Under the pieces are notes generated by a model, which saw only the letters and a list, made by a program, of their open reading frames with translations, was not told where the DNA came from and ran no database searches. Shown here one piece after another: positions 43,230 to 52,069 of a stretch of 64,000 bases of DNA. The position numbers and the translations under genes are program-made. Position 1 is the stretch's first letter; the number at the start of each line of letters is the position of its first letter. The stretch comes from Ruegeria_C sp040830705. GTDB lineage: Bacteria > Pseudomonadota > Alphaproteobacteria > Rhodobacterales > Rhodobacteraceae. Where the stretch lies: NCBI GenBank assembly GCA_040830705.1, contig JBFOME010000021.1, forward strand, positions 62,001-126,000. The letters are read 5' to 3'.

Positions 43230-45452
43230 TCAATGACCCGCACGCCGGGCCGACGCCAAAGCCCGCGCATAGTAGGTCAGCCGTTCCATCAGATCGCTGC
43301 GACGGACCGGTTTGCATAGAAAATCATCCATACCCGCAGCGTCGCAGGCAGCCCGGTCGCTGTCGAAGGTGTTGGCTGTCAGGGCGATGATTCTGGGTTG
43401 CGCGCCTCCGCTGGCCCGGATCATCCGCGCCGCCTCAATTCCGGTCATCACCGGCATGGAGACATCCATAAGGATCAGGTCGGGTGGATTGCGCTGCACG
43501 GCCTCGACCGCCTGGGCACCGTCATGGGCGAATTCCAGGTTCAATGGCACATCCTTCAGGAACTTGCTGATCAGCAGGCGGTTAACCTTGTTATCGTCGG
43601 CCACAAGCAACCGCATCCCGTAAAGCTCAAGACAAGGGTCGGGCCTGACCTGACCTTCCTGCCGCTCGGCCTGCGAGGCGAAACCAAACGGTAGCGTGAG
43701 GCAGAAGCATGTCCCCTGCCCAAGCGTCGAGGTCACCGATATGGAGCCGCCCATCGCCTCGGCAAGTTCTCTGGAAATCGTCAGGCCAAGACCGGTGCCG
43801 CCATGGGTGCGGTTTATGTCCGCATCCGCCTGCGAGAATCTGTCGAAAACCTGCCCGAGCTTGTCGGGCGCGATCCCGATACCGGTATCGGCGACCTTGA
43901 TTGTCACCGTGTGATCGTCGCCGCGCGCAGAGACCGAAAGAGTAACATACACCCCGCCCTCGGCGGTGAATTTCAGCGCGTTTCCGATCAGGTTAATCAG
44001 GATCTGTCGCAAGCGCCCTTCGTCTCCCAGCACCAGCGGCGGCACCGGTGTCAGTGCCTTGAACGTCAATTGCAGACCCTTGCTTCGTGCCTGCGGAATC
44101 AGCAGCTGCGTGCTTTCGCGCAAACAACTCAGCAGGTCGAACCTCACCGGTCGCAGAACGGTCTTACGCGCCTCAAGCCGGGACAGGTCCAGAATGTCGT
44201 TGATGATGGTCAAGAGCGCCCGCGCGGAACTGCGAATTGTCAGTGCGTTTTCGCGCTGGTCGGTATCCAATCGTGAATCGAGCAGCACATCCGCCATCCC
44301 AATCACTCCGTTGAGTGGCGTTCGCAATTCATGGCTCATGGTCGCGAGAAACTCGGCCTTGGTCTTGGCGCCACGCTCTGCCGCCGCGCGCGCGGTTGCC
44401 ATTTCGCTCGCATGTGCACGAGCGGCGGTGACATCGCGCTCAACCGCCACCCACATTTCAACCTCGCCGCCGGGGGCTTTCACCGGGACAAGGTTGATCT
44501 CGACCCAGATGTGTTCCCCGGTCTTGGTGGCATTCAGGATTTCGCCGCGAAATCTGTCGCCGGAGGCAATTGCAGCCCTAAGGCGCTCAAGCGTTTCGGG
44601 GTCGGTTTCAGGCGCATTGAGAAGATCACCGGGATACTTCCCGATTGCTTCCCGGGCAGTGTAGCCGGTGATCCGTGTAAACGCGTCGTTGACCCAGGTG
44701 ATCCGGCCGCTGGCGTCCGACAAGACAACGCTGTCACTGGCATTGCGGGCCACAAGGGACAATTGCTGCGCCTCCCGCTGCCGCCGCACCAGCCGACGGC
44801 TTTTGCGCAGCAGTTCAAGCGTTGACGCGCGCTGACGCTGGAAGTTGTGGTTCACAAACCCCTGAAAGAGCAGCACCATATAGGCCAGCAGAAGAACCCC
44901 ACACAGGTTGGGCACCAGGGCAGCCGCATCGCCGGTCGTTGTCATGAATGCGCCAACATTGAGCGCGATCGCCGTTGCGCCATAAATGCTCAGACGCGTG
45001 ATCGAGGCGCACCGGTGGTATGGCATGGTCAGGCCGGCATCGATCGCCGCCCCGGTCAGGAACGCCATCGCAAAAAAAGGCGACAATCCCGTGACCGGAC
45101 CAGTCCAACTGACATAGACGCAAAACACGATTGTCAGTGCCTGAAATGCAGCGGTCAGGGTCGTGAGCCGCCGGACCCGCCGATAGACCCGCCCCGCAGG
45201 GATTGGCACCGGTAAAGAGCGCAGATACAGACAATCGACCGCTTCGCCGAACAGAGCGGCCAAAACCGCAATCAGAGCCGAAGCAGGGCCGTTTGTCACC
45301 GCCAGAGCCAAACCGCCGGTAAGGGTCACAATCTGCCGCGTTCCGAAGTTGGCAATCCGCCAACGTGCATAGCGGCGCAGCAGCCCGCACCTGCTGTATT
45401 TGCTTTCAAATCCAGTCGGTTGGTCGGTCGGCGGCGACCCGGTATGCGACAT
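43230..45452 (-). CDS. Membrane hybrid histidine kinase / response regulator with PAS domain
   Basis: 740 residues. Residues 40-200 contain about five or six membrane segments and no clear periplasmic domain. A PAS domain follows (about 235-340; SDSVVLSDASGRITWVNDAFTRITGYTAREAIG), then the phosphoacceptor box (MSHELRTPLNGVIGMADVLL), an ATPase domain with NLIGNALKFT, DTGIGI and GGTGLGLTI, and a C-terminal receiver (VADDNKVNRLL, acceptor Asp in LILMDVSMPVMTG, Lys in FLCKPV). No output domain, so it needs a separate phosphotransfer protein or regulator. AAGGG precedes the ATG. Located between pncA and pncB on the same strand. Signal unknown. Confidence 0.93.
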   Translation of the reverse strand: MSHTGSPPTDQPTGFESKYSRCGLLRRYARWRIANFGTRQIVTLTGGLALAVTNGPASALIAVLAALFGEAVDCLYLRSLPVPIPAGRVYRRVRRLTTLTAAFQALTIVFCVYVSWTGPVTGLSPFFAMAFLTGAAIDAGLTMPYHRCASITRLSIYGATAIALNVGAFMTTTGDAAALVPNLCGVLLLAYMVLLFQGFVNHNFQRQRASTLELLRKSRRLVRRQREAQQLSLVARNASDSVVLSDASGRITWVNDAFTRITGYTAREAIGKYPGDLLNAPETDPETLERLRAAIASGDRFRGEILNATKTGEHIWVEINLVPVKAPGGEVEMWVAVERDVTAARAHASEMATARAAAERGAKTKAEFLATMSHELRTPLNGVIGMADVLLDSRLDTDQRENALTIRSSARALLTIINDILDLSRLEARKTVLRPVRFDLLSCLRESTQLLIPQARSKGLQLTFKALTPVPPLVLGDEGRLRQILINLIGNALKFTAEGGVYVTLSVSARGDDHTVTIKVADTGIGIAPDKLGQVFDRFSQADADINRTHGGTGLGLTISRELAEAMGGSISVTSTLGQGTCFCLTLPFGFASQAERQEGQVRPDPCLELYGMRLLVADDNKVNRLLISKFLKDVPLNLEFAHDGAQAVEAVQRNPPDLILMDVSMPVMTGIEAARMIRASGGAQPRIIALTANTFDSDRAACDAAGMDDFLCKPVRRSDLMERLTYYARALASARRAGH

Positions 45453-45529
45453 GACCCAACCCTTGGCAGTTGTTCCGTTATCCTCAACGGAGTGCCCGAC
45501 AAAGGTTAAGATTCCGCAACCCTGTTCAT

Positions 45530-46123
45530 TCAGGTCAGCGTGACGCCCGCACTGGTCATGGCGTCGACCGCCGCCGCCAACGAACCATCAAGATCGATGG
45601 CCCGGCAGGCCTCAAACTCTACGGTGACGGCATAGCCCAGCCGGGCAGCATCCACGGCCGAATAATGCACGCAGAAGTCGGTCGCGAGCCCGACCAGGGT
45701 CAGGTCAGTAATACCGCGCGTCCGCAGATACCCGTCCAGCCCTGTTGGCGTGGTCTTATCATTCTCAAAAAAGGCGGAATAGCTATCTATCTCGGCCCGG
45801 AACCCCTTGCGCAGTATCAGATCGGCTTCAACGCGCAGATCGGGATGAAATCCGGCGCCCTCCGAGCCCTGCACACAATGATCGGGCCACAGCACCTGTG
45901 GACCATATGACATCTCGACCAGATCATAGGGTGCGCTTTCTGCATGTGTACTAGCAAACGAGGAATGGCCCACCGGGTGCCAGTCTTGCGTCAGCAGAAC
46001 AGTCCCGAACAGGTCCATCATCCGGTTGATGACGGGCACAACCTCGTCTCCACCGGGCACGGCAAGCGCGCCTCCGGGACAAAAATCGTTCTGAACATCA
46101 ATGACCAAAAGGGCTGCGGACAT
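45530..46123 (-). CDS. pncA: Nicotinamidase
   Basis: 197 residues from ATG 46123 (GGAGG 5 bases upstream). Catalytic residues are visible: Asp in LLVIDVQNDFCPGG, Lys in ILRKGFR and Cys in LATDFCVHYSA; metal-binding DWH is in TQDWHPVGHSSF. It converts nicotinamide to nicotinate, feeding PncB downstream. A 12-bp perfect palindrome lies 20 bases upstream of the start. Confidence 0.95.
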   Translation of the reverse strand: MSAALLVIDVQNDFCPGGALAVPGGDEVVPVINRMMDLFGTVLLTQDWHPVGHSSFASTHAESAPYDLVEMSYGPQVLWPDHCVQGSEGAGFHPDLRVEADLILRKGFRAEIDSYSAFFENDKTTPTGLDGYLRTRGITDLTLVGLATDFCVHYSAVDAARLGYAVTVEFEACRAIDLDGSLAAAVDAMTSAGVTLT

Positions 46124-46142
46124 GTCATCCTCCGTTTTCTGA

Positions 46143-46154
46143 ATGCCTAGGCAT
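46143..46154. promoter_or_regulatory. ATGCCTAGGCAT palindrome upstream of pncA
   Basis: Twelve-base perfect palindrome 20-31 bases before the pncA ATG, containing CTAG, which is generally under-represented in bacterial DNA. Its position would suit a repressor site. The binding protein is unknown. Confidence 0.35.
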
Positions 46155-46297
46155 CGCACCGCGCCGCGTCAATCGGCGTCTTGCGGATGCGGCCCGTCGG
46201 CACTAAAGCAGAGCCGCCGGATCGCATCCGCCCAATTCAGAGCCTTGGGCTAGTGTTTCGCGACCCTCCGGCGCTGAACCAACCCGGACCGCCAAGC

Positions 46298-47203
46298 ATG
46301 TATACAATCGCCGCGCTTTACCACTTCTCTCGCTTTGCGGACCCTGCCAGCCTGAAACCTGCCCTTTTGGACCTGTGCCGAATTCAGGACGTGAAGGGCA
46401 CACTGCTGCTGGCCAGCGAAGGGATCAACGGCACTATTGCAGGCCCGCGAGCAGGTATCGACGCTGTGCTGAAGCATATCCGCGCCTTGCCCGGTTGCGA
46501 CGGGCTGGATTGGAAAGAGGCCACCAGCGACCATCCGCCTTTCGGCAAGATGAAAGTGCGTCTGAAGAAAGAGATCGTCACCATGGGTCAACCCGATGTC
46601 GATCCAAGGGCCCGCGTGGGCCATTACGTCGAGCCCGGGGATTGGAACGATCTGATCCGCTCTGAAGATGTGGTGGTGATCGATACGCGCAACGACTACG
46701 AGGTCGCCATCGGTACCTTTGAGGGCGCCATAGACCCCGAAACCGACAGCTTCCGCGAATTCCCTGTTTGGTGGGAGGCGAACAAGGACCGCTTCCACAA
46801 CAAGCGGGTCGCGATGTTCTGCACCGGCGGTATCCGCTGCGAGAAGTCGACCAACTATCTGCTGGGTCAGGGTGTCGAGGATGTCTATCACCTCAAAGGC
46901 GGCATCCTGCGTTACCTTGAAGAAGTACCAAAAGAGGACAGCACCTGGGAGGGCGAGTGCTTTGTCTTCGACAACCGCGTCTCGGTAGGGCACGGGCTGG
47001 TCGAGGGCCTGCACGAGCTTTGCCATGGCTGCCGCCGTCCGATCCTGCCCGAGGACCATGACCGACCCGAATTTGAGGCAGGCGTGTCCTGTCACCACTG
47101 CATCGGGGAAACCAGCGAAGCCGACAAGACCCGCTTTCGCGAGCGTCAGAAACAGATCGCGCTGGCCCGTGCCCGCGGAGAAGAGCATCTGGGTCAGCTT
47201 TAG
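46298..47203 (+). CDS. trhO: tRNA uridine(34) hydroxylase, rhodanese family (TrhO/YceA)
   Basis: 301 residues from ATG 46298 (MYTIAALYHFSRF). N-terminal acylphosphatase-like domain (GTLLLASEGINGTIAG) followed by a rhodanese domain with the active Cys in AMFCTGGIRCEKSTNYLL; C-terminal Cys-rich end (CHGCRRPI, CHHCIG). It hydroxylates U34 of certain tRNAs. Divergent from pncA. Confidence 0.94.
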   Translation: MYTIAALYHFSRFADPASLKPALLDLCRIQDVKGTLLLASEGINGTIAGPRAGIDAVLKHIRALPGCDGLDWKEATSDHPPFGKMKVRLKKEIVTMGQPDVDPRARVGHYVEPGDWNDLIRSEDVVVIDTRNDYEVAIGTFEGAIDPETDSFREFPVWWEANKDRFHNKRVAMFCTGGIRCEKSTNYLLGQGVEDVYHLKGGILRYLEEVPKEDSTWEGECFVFDNRVSVGHGLVEGLHELCHGCRRPILPEDHDRPEFEAGVSCHHCIGETSEADKTRFRERQKQIALARARGEEHLGQL

Positions 47204-47281
47204 GGCCTGAGCATCATAGGCTTGCACAGCGCGCGCCAAATCGAGATGGTGCCGAAACCTAAGCCCTCAGACGGATCAGCG

Positions 47282-47794
47282 ATGGCCAAGCAGATCACAT
47301 TGACAAACGAGTTCCACCGAACCTTGTTAGGGGCAGCGGCCATGGTCTGCGTTAGCAGTGCCGCGTTCTACTTTCTGTCTCATCTAGACGAGAAACAAGC
47401 CGGCGACGCCTTTGGAAACATCGCCACCATCGGGCTTGCGATTTGGCTGCTGGTGCAAATCTGGCTGCATGCTGTCCTGGTGGAAAGCCCGCGACGGCAA
47501 CTGATCATAATGGGCGTTTCCTTTATTCAGGTGGTGCCATTCCTGTTTGCCTCTGTCTATGGCGCGTTCGGTTACAATGACCACTGCGTGATCGGGGCAG
47601 AAAAACCGTCTGACGTGCTGTATTTCTCTTACGTGACCTTCACCACGGTCGGCTATGGCGATCTGCAACCCATCGGGTTGTGCCGCGCCGTGGCAGTGGC
47701 TGAGGCAATCATGGGCTATGTGCTGCTTGGTCTGTTCGTCGCAGCCTCCATCGCGTCCTACACCCGCACGCATCCGCGTGATGGCCAGACCTGA
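47282..47794 (+). CDS. Potassium channel family protein
   Basis: 170 residues from ATG 47282 (alternative ATG 47246). Hydrophobic helices at about 15-33, 46-66, 74-94 and 133-155 (last after the pore). The pore loop is SYVTFTTVGYGDLQP, a K+-selectivity filter, preceding the last helix. No cytoplasmic RCK or cyclic-nucleotide domain. It tetramerises in the inner membrane; gating unknown. It converges on the SOS-type small gene with a one-base gap. Confidence 0.85.
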   Translation: MAKQITLTNEFHRTLLGAAAMVCVSSAAFYFLSHLDEKQAGDAFGNIATIGLAIWLLVQIWLHAVLVESPRRQLIIMGVSFIQVVPFLFASVYGAFGYNDHCVIGAEKPSDVLYFSYVTFTTVGYGDLQPIGLCRAVAVAEAIMGYVLLGLFVAASIASYTRTHPRDGQT

Positions 47795-47795
47795 T

Positions 47796-48134
47796 TCATC
47801 GGTTGCGGTCGATCCATTCCGACATCAGCTTTTTGTTTCGAAAGCACTCATGCGGGATCGGACGTCGCTTCTTGCGCGAGAGTCGCTCGGCATAAGACAC
47901 CTGTTTGCCACTGGGATAGGCATCAAAGGCCGAGGCCGTCTGACCCTTATGCGCCGAAATCCATTCGGACATGCGGCGCCGGTCGCGGCGCACCTCGGGT
48001 GGAATTTCCACCGCTGCGCGCGACGCGATTGCGGTCGCGAATTGCATCTGCCGATCCGTCACCGGCAGCAGGTGATAGTCATTTCCCGGCTCGTTGAACC
48101 AGAGGTCGCGGGCAGTGTTCGCCATAAGAGACAT
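47796..48134 (-). CDS. Small basic protein with two tandem MSEWI motifs, under a LexA-type promoter
   Basis: 112 residues (ATG 48134; TAAGGA 6 bases upstream; ATG 48125 is an alternative). After a short N-terminal segment (about 1-23) it consists of two aligned units, Q29-I59 and Q78-I108, 11 identical of 31 without gaps. Each has Q..[FY]A, then IP..E, a basic run and MSEWI. The sequence is rich in Arg/Lys with Trp and no membrane segment, so it may bind DNA or another nucleic-acid protein. The promoter is a perfect sigma70 site with a LexA box in its spacer. I do not recognise a named family; similar Q-A-IP-WI motifs seem to occur in other alphaproteobacterial proteins. Confidence 0.8.
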   Translation of the reverse strand: MSLMANTARDLWFNEPGNDYHLLPVTDRQMQFATAIASRAAVEIPPEVRRDRRRMSEWISAHKGQTASAFDAYPSGKQVSYAERLSRKKRRPIPHECFRNKKLMSEWIDRNR

Positions 48135-48154
48135 CCTTGTTCCTTAACAAGAAG

Positions 48155-48183
48155 TATATAGAACAAAGTGGGAACATTTTCAA
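48155..48183 (-). promoter_or_regulatory. Sigma70 promoter with LexA (SOS) box in the spacer
   Basis: On the minus strand: -35 TTGAAA (48183-48178), 17-base spacer, -10 TATATA (48160-48155). Within the spacer GTTC-N7-GTTC (48175-48161), the alphaproteobacterial LexA box. Transcription would start near 48148, about 14 bases before the ATG of the small gene. Position in the spacer is ideal for repression. Confidence 0.85.
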
Positions 48184-48283
48184 GGAAACGTCGCTACAAA
48201 GCTGGTTTGAGGTCGCGATGGGGCTGGAAATGCGAGCCCGGCTGGGCTCTGTTCGGGGGGCCGAAACCAGGAAAGACTACCCG

Positions 48284-49534
48284 ATGCCCTTGATCACACC
48301 CGCCCTTCTGACCGAAATCCGCGCGCGGTTTGCGCAGGTCGATCAATGTCCTCAGCAGGGGCCGCGCGTGTTCTTCGAAAATGCGGGCGGTGCGCTAACC
48401 CTGAACGCGGTGGTCGAGACCTCGGCCCGCTATGCGGCGGTCCCCGACAATCAGGGCCGAGACAATCCAGGCAGCCACGAGTTGGTGCGGGTCATCGATC
48501 AGGCTAAGGCGGATATGCGCGCCTTTATGAACGCCTCTGCAGGTCAGTTTTTTGTCGGCGAAAGCGGGACCGAGCTTTTGTTCCGGCTGATCATGAACGC
48601 CTGCCTTGGGACCGGCGACGGCGTGGTATTAGGCTCTACACTAGAGCATCCCGCCACAAGAAGTGCCTGTGCACGCTGGGCGGGGATCGCCGGGCAGCGC
48701 CATGTGTTGATCCCCCATGAAGACGCGATAGGCACTGTCACCGCCGCTTCTTATGCGCAGGCTGTGACCCCCGACACGAAGGTCGCAACAATCATCCATA
48801 CCTCACCGGTCACCGGTATGGGGGTAGATGTGGCCGCAGTTTCGCAGTCCATACGGGAGGTTGCGCCCGAGGCGATCATTATCGTCGATGGCATACAGCA
48901 CGCCGCCCATGGGCGGATTGATATCGACGCCTATGGAATTGACGGCTATGTGATCTCACCCTACAAGGTATTCTCGCGTCACGGCTACGGGCTGGCCTGG
49001 ATTTCGGACCGGCTCACGAAGCTGCCTCACAACGCGCTGATCGATGGTCCGGAAGATAACTGGGAGATGGGCACGCGCGACACGGGCTCTTATGCGACCC
49101 TGTCCGATCTTGCCTCTTACTTCGAATGGCTCGGCGCACAGGTCAGCGATGAGAGCGACCGGCGCGCACGGTTCGTCGCGGCGGGAAAGGCGATCCACGC
49201 GCAGGAAAAGGCCCTGACCGACGCGATGATCCAAGGCACCGGCAACCTGCCGGGGCTAAAGGACATACATGGCGTCAACATCATCGGCGGCGTCGACAAT
49301 CCGGCGCGCGAGGGGTTGGTCTCGCTCTGGGTGGACGGTATTCCTTCGGTGGATGTAGTCAAAAAGCTGAACGACCAGGGTATCCGCACCCATCTGCGAA
49401 AGGCCGACCACTATTCAGGCAATATCCTCACCCCGCTGGGACAGGAAGCTTGCGTGCGCATCTCGATGTGCCACTACAACAGCGAGCATGAGGTGGCGCA
49501 ATTCCTCGCTGCGATGAAGACGATCTGCGGCTGA
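48284..49534 (+). CDS. Class V aminotransferase / cysteine-desulfurase-like PLP enzyme
   Basis: 416 residues from ATG 48284 (AGGAAAG upstream); longer readings run into the SOS promoter region. Start RVFFENAGGALTLNAVVETSARYAA and HPATRSACARWAG are typical of the VC1184-like branch of cysteine desulfurase proteins. The PLP Lys lies in DGYVISPYKVFSRHGYGLAW; the aspartate is in IIIVDGIQHAAHGRID. Reaction uncertain: the usual Cys loop of true desulfurases is not evident, so a lyase or aminotransferase is possible. It precedes a flavoprotein and a PrpD gene, probably one catabolic set. Confidence 0.82.
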   Translation: MPLITPALLTEIRARFAQVDQCPQQGPRVFFENAGGALTLNAVVETSARYAAVPDNQGRDNPGSHELVRVIDQAKADMRAFMNASAGQFFVGESGTELLFRLIMNACLGTGDGVVLGSTLEHPATRSACARWAGIAGQRHVLIPHEDAIGTVTAASYAQAVTPDTKVATIIHTSPVTGMGVDVAAVSQSIREVAPEAIIIVDGIQHAAHGRIDIDAYGIDGYVISPYKVFSRHGYGLAWISDRLTKLPHNALIDGPEDNWEMGTRDTGSYATLSDLASYFEWLGAQVSDESDRRARFVAAGKAIHAQEKALTDAMIQGTGNLPGLKDIHGVNIIGGVDNPAREGLVSLWVDGIPSVDVVKKLNDQGIRTHLRKADHYSGNILTPLGQEACVRISMCHYNSEHEVAQFLAAMKTICG

Positions 49535-49541
49535 CCCGGTT

Positions 49542-49570
49542 CCGTTCCCGACGTGACATGTCGGGAACGG
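49542..49570. repeat. 11-bp perfect inverted repeat between the PLP enzyme and flavoprotein genes
   Basis: CCGTTCCCGAC, 7-base loop, GTCGGGAACGG, starting 8 bases after the stop. No T run follows, so it is more likely an mRNA-stabilising or attenuating hairpin or a protein site than a terminator. Confidence 0.6.
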
Positions 49571-49636
49571 GCCATACGGCGGCCGATTCCTGTGGCTTTC
49601 TGTGTCCCAGCACTGGCAGCAGGGAGCGCGCAAGTG

Positions 49637-52054
49637 ATGAAAACCCACGCACAGGCCGTCGTGATCGGAGGCGGACTGATCGGCTGCTCAATCCTCTATC
49701 ATCTGGCAAAACTGGGCTGGAAGGACGTGGTCCTGCTGGAGCGCGACGAGTTGACCTCGGGTTCCACCTGGCACGCGGCGGCAGGCATTCACGGTCTGCA
49801 TGACAACAACAATGTCACCCGCATCCAGCACTACACGATGAACCTCTACAAGGAGCTTGAGAAGGAAACCGGTCAAGGCTGCGGCGTGTTTCAGCCAGGC
49901 TCGCTCTATCTGGCCCAGACCGAAGCCCGTGAACACCAGCTGCGCCTGCAAGAGGCCAAGGCGCGCTTTTACGGTCTCAACTTTCACGAGGTAAGCCGCG
50001 AGCAAGCAATGGAACTGCACCCGCTCGCACAATTCGATGACATCCGGTGTATCATGTTCGAACCCGATGGCGGCAATGTCGACCCCTCCGGCGTGACCCA
50101 TGCCTATGCCGCCGGCGCGCGCGCACTTGGCGCAATGATCGAGCGGTTTTGCCCCGTGTTAGGCACTGATCCGCAACCGGACGGATCCTGGATCGTGCGC
50201 ACTGAAAAGGGCGACATTCACACCCAATGGGTGGTAAATGCCGCCGGTCTCTGGGGCCGTGAAGTCGCCGCCATGGCGGGTTTGACCCTGCCCCTGCAAC
50301 CGACCGAACACCAGTATTTCGTCACCGACGCGATTGACGAGGTGGCGGCCCTTGACCGTCGACTGCCCTCGATCGCGGATCGCGATGGGGAGTATTATTT
50401 CCGGCAGGAAGGCAACGGGCTGCTGATCGGCGCCTATGAGAAGGACATGCGGTTCTGGGCAGAAGACGGCACGCCGCTGGACTTTGCCCATGACCTCTTC
50501 CCGGATGATCTGGACCGGATCATGGAAAACGTGATCCGAGCCACCGAAAGGGTGCCGGTTGCTGCCACAGCCGGCGTCAAGCGAGTGATCAACGGCCCGA
50601 TGATCTGGTCGCCGGATGCCAACGCGCTTTGGGGGCCGGTTCCGGAACTCAGGAACTATTTTGTCTGCGGCGGTATCATCCCCGGCTTCTCGCAATCGGG
50701 CGGGCTTGGCTTGCTCGCCGCGCAATGGATGATCGAGGGCGAGCCGGAATACGACATGTTCGCCTGGGATCTGGCGCGGTTCGATGATTGGGCGGATAAG
50801 GCTTTCACAAAGGCGCGGGTGCAGGACCAGTATACGCACCGCTTCGCCATCCATTTCCCGAACGAGGAGCGCGCGGCGGGGCGCCCGGCACGGATGCGAC
50901 CTGCCTACGAGATGCAGCGAGAAATGGGGGCTGTTTTCGGGCTGAACTCAGGTTGGGAACACCCGCTCTGGTTTGCGGATCAGCCCGGCGTTCAGGACAC
51001 CAATAGTTTCACTCGCCAGAACTGGTGGGAACCGGTCGGGCGTGAGGTAAAGATGCTGCGCGAGAGTGTCGGTGTCATTGATATCTCGAATTTCGCCAAC
51101 TACCGCATCACTGGCCCCGGCGCGCGGGACTGGCTGGACCGGCTGGTCGCCAATCGCGTGCCGACCGAGACGGGCCGCTCCTGCCTGACACCGCTGATCG
51201 GCAAGCGCGGCGGGATCGCCGGGGATTTCACGATCACGAAAGTTGGCGATGACGACTATATGATGGTCGGCTCGGGCATGGCCGAACGATATCACCAACG
51301 GTTTTTCGACATGGTTGACCGGCCGAAAGACACGGTGCTGGAGCGGGCGACCAATCGCATCGCGGGATTTAATGTCGCCGGGCCAAAGGCACGCGACATG
51401 CTGCAGCGGATGACCAATGCCGATCTGTCGAACGACGCCTTCCGATTCATGCGGTCAGCAACCATCGAGGTGGCAGGCGTCACCTGCCTTGCCATCCGCG
51501 TGAGTTTTACCGGCGATCTGGGATGGGAATTGCACTGCGCAGAAGCGGATCAAATGAGGCTCTACACAGCGCTTCTGGACGCCGCCAAGACACTGGGCGG
51601 CGGTCCGGTGGGAAGCCGCGCGCTGGGGTCTTTGCGGATCGAAAAGGGCTACGGCTCCTGGGGCCGGGAATATAGCCCCGAATATTGGCCACAAGAGGTC
51701 GGGTTGGAGCGCCTTATCAAGCTGGACAAGGATTTCCTCAACAAAGAGGCCTATCTGAGGGTCAAGGACAACGCTCCGCGTGAGGTTCTGTCGGTCTTTG
51801 CGGTCGAGGCCAGCCACAACGCAGATGCCAGCGGCGGCGAGCCCATCTTTCTGCTCGATGGCCGCCCGGTGGGACGGGTCACCTCGGGCGCCTACGGCTA
51901 CTCGGTTGGCCAATCCCTCGCCATAGGATTTGCCGACCCGACGCTGATTGGTCCGGGCGATGAGGTCGAGATCTTTATTTTAGGTAAGCCACATCGCGCG
52001 ACGCGTCTTGACGCGCCGCCTTTCGATCCGGAAGGTCTTCGTTTGCGCAGTTAA
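49637..52054 (+). CDS. FAD-dependent oxidoreductase fused to GcvT-like domains (dimethylglycine/sarcosine dehydrogenase-like)
   Basis: 805 residues from ATG 49637 (GTG 49634 also possible; GGGAG upstream). N-terminal FAD Rossmann motif VVIGGGLIGCSILYHLAKLG, flavin-attachment-type SGSTWHAAAG, and a DAO domain to about 400; then a linker and folate-binding aminomethyltransferase-like domains (VGVIDISNFANYRITGPGAR, GGIAGDFTITKVG, and C-terminal GRPVGRVTSGAYGYSVGQSL). Such enzymes demethylate N-methyl amines with transfer to tetrahydrofolate. Co-directional with the PLP enzyme and PrpD genes. Substrate not established. Confidence 0.88.
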   Translation: MKTHAQAVVIGGGLIGCSILYHLAKLGWKDVVLLERDELTSGSTWHAAAGIHGLHDNNNVTRIQHYTMNLYKELEKETGQGCGVFQPGSLYLAQTEAREHQLRLQEAKARFYGLNFHEVSREQAMELHPLAQFDDIRCIMFEPDGGNVDPSGVTHAYAAGARALGAMIERFCPVLGTDPQPDGSWIVRTEKGDIHTQWVVNAAGLWGREVAAMAGLTLPLQPTEHQYFVTDAIDEVAALDRRLPSIADRDGEYYFRQEGNGLLIGAYEKDMRFWAEDGTPLDFAHDLFPDDLDRIMENVIRATERVPVAATAGVKRVINGPMIWSPDANALWGPVPELRNYFVCGGIIPGFSQSGGLGLLAAQWMIEGEPEYDMFAWDLARFDDWADKAFTKARVQDQYTHRFAIHFPNEERAAGRPARMRPAYEMQREMGAVFGLNSGWEHPLWFADQPGVQDTNSFTRQNWWEPVGREVKMLRESVGVIDISNFANYRITGPGARDWLDRLVANRVPTETGRSCLTPLIGKRGGIAGDFTITKVGDDDYMMVGSGMAERYHQRFFDMVDRPKDTVLERATNRIAGFNVAGPKARDMLQRMTNADLSNDAFRFMRSATIEVAGVTCLAIRVSFTGDLGWELHCAEADQMRLYTALLDAAKTLGGGPVGSRALGSLRIEKGYGSWGREYSPEYWPQEVGLERLIKLDKDFLNKEAYLRVKDNAPREVLSVFAVEASHNADASGGEPIFLLDGRPVGRVTSGAYGYSVGQSLAIGFADPTLIGPGDEVEIFILGKPHRATRLDAPPFDPEGLRLRS

Positions 52055-52069
52055 CCCGGGAGCTGGAGC

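Noticed and set aside
45474..45491. TCCGTT / AACGGA hairpin between pncA and the kinase gene
   Set aside because: Only 6 bp, with no T run on the minus strand, so not supported as a terminator.
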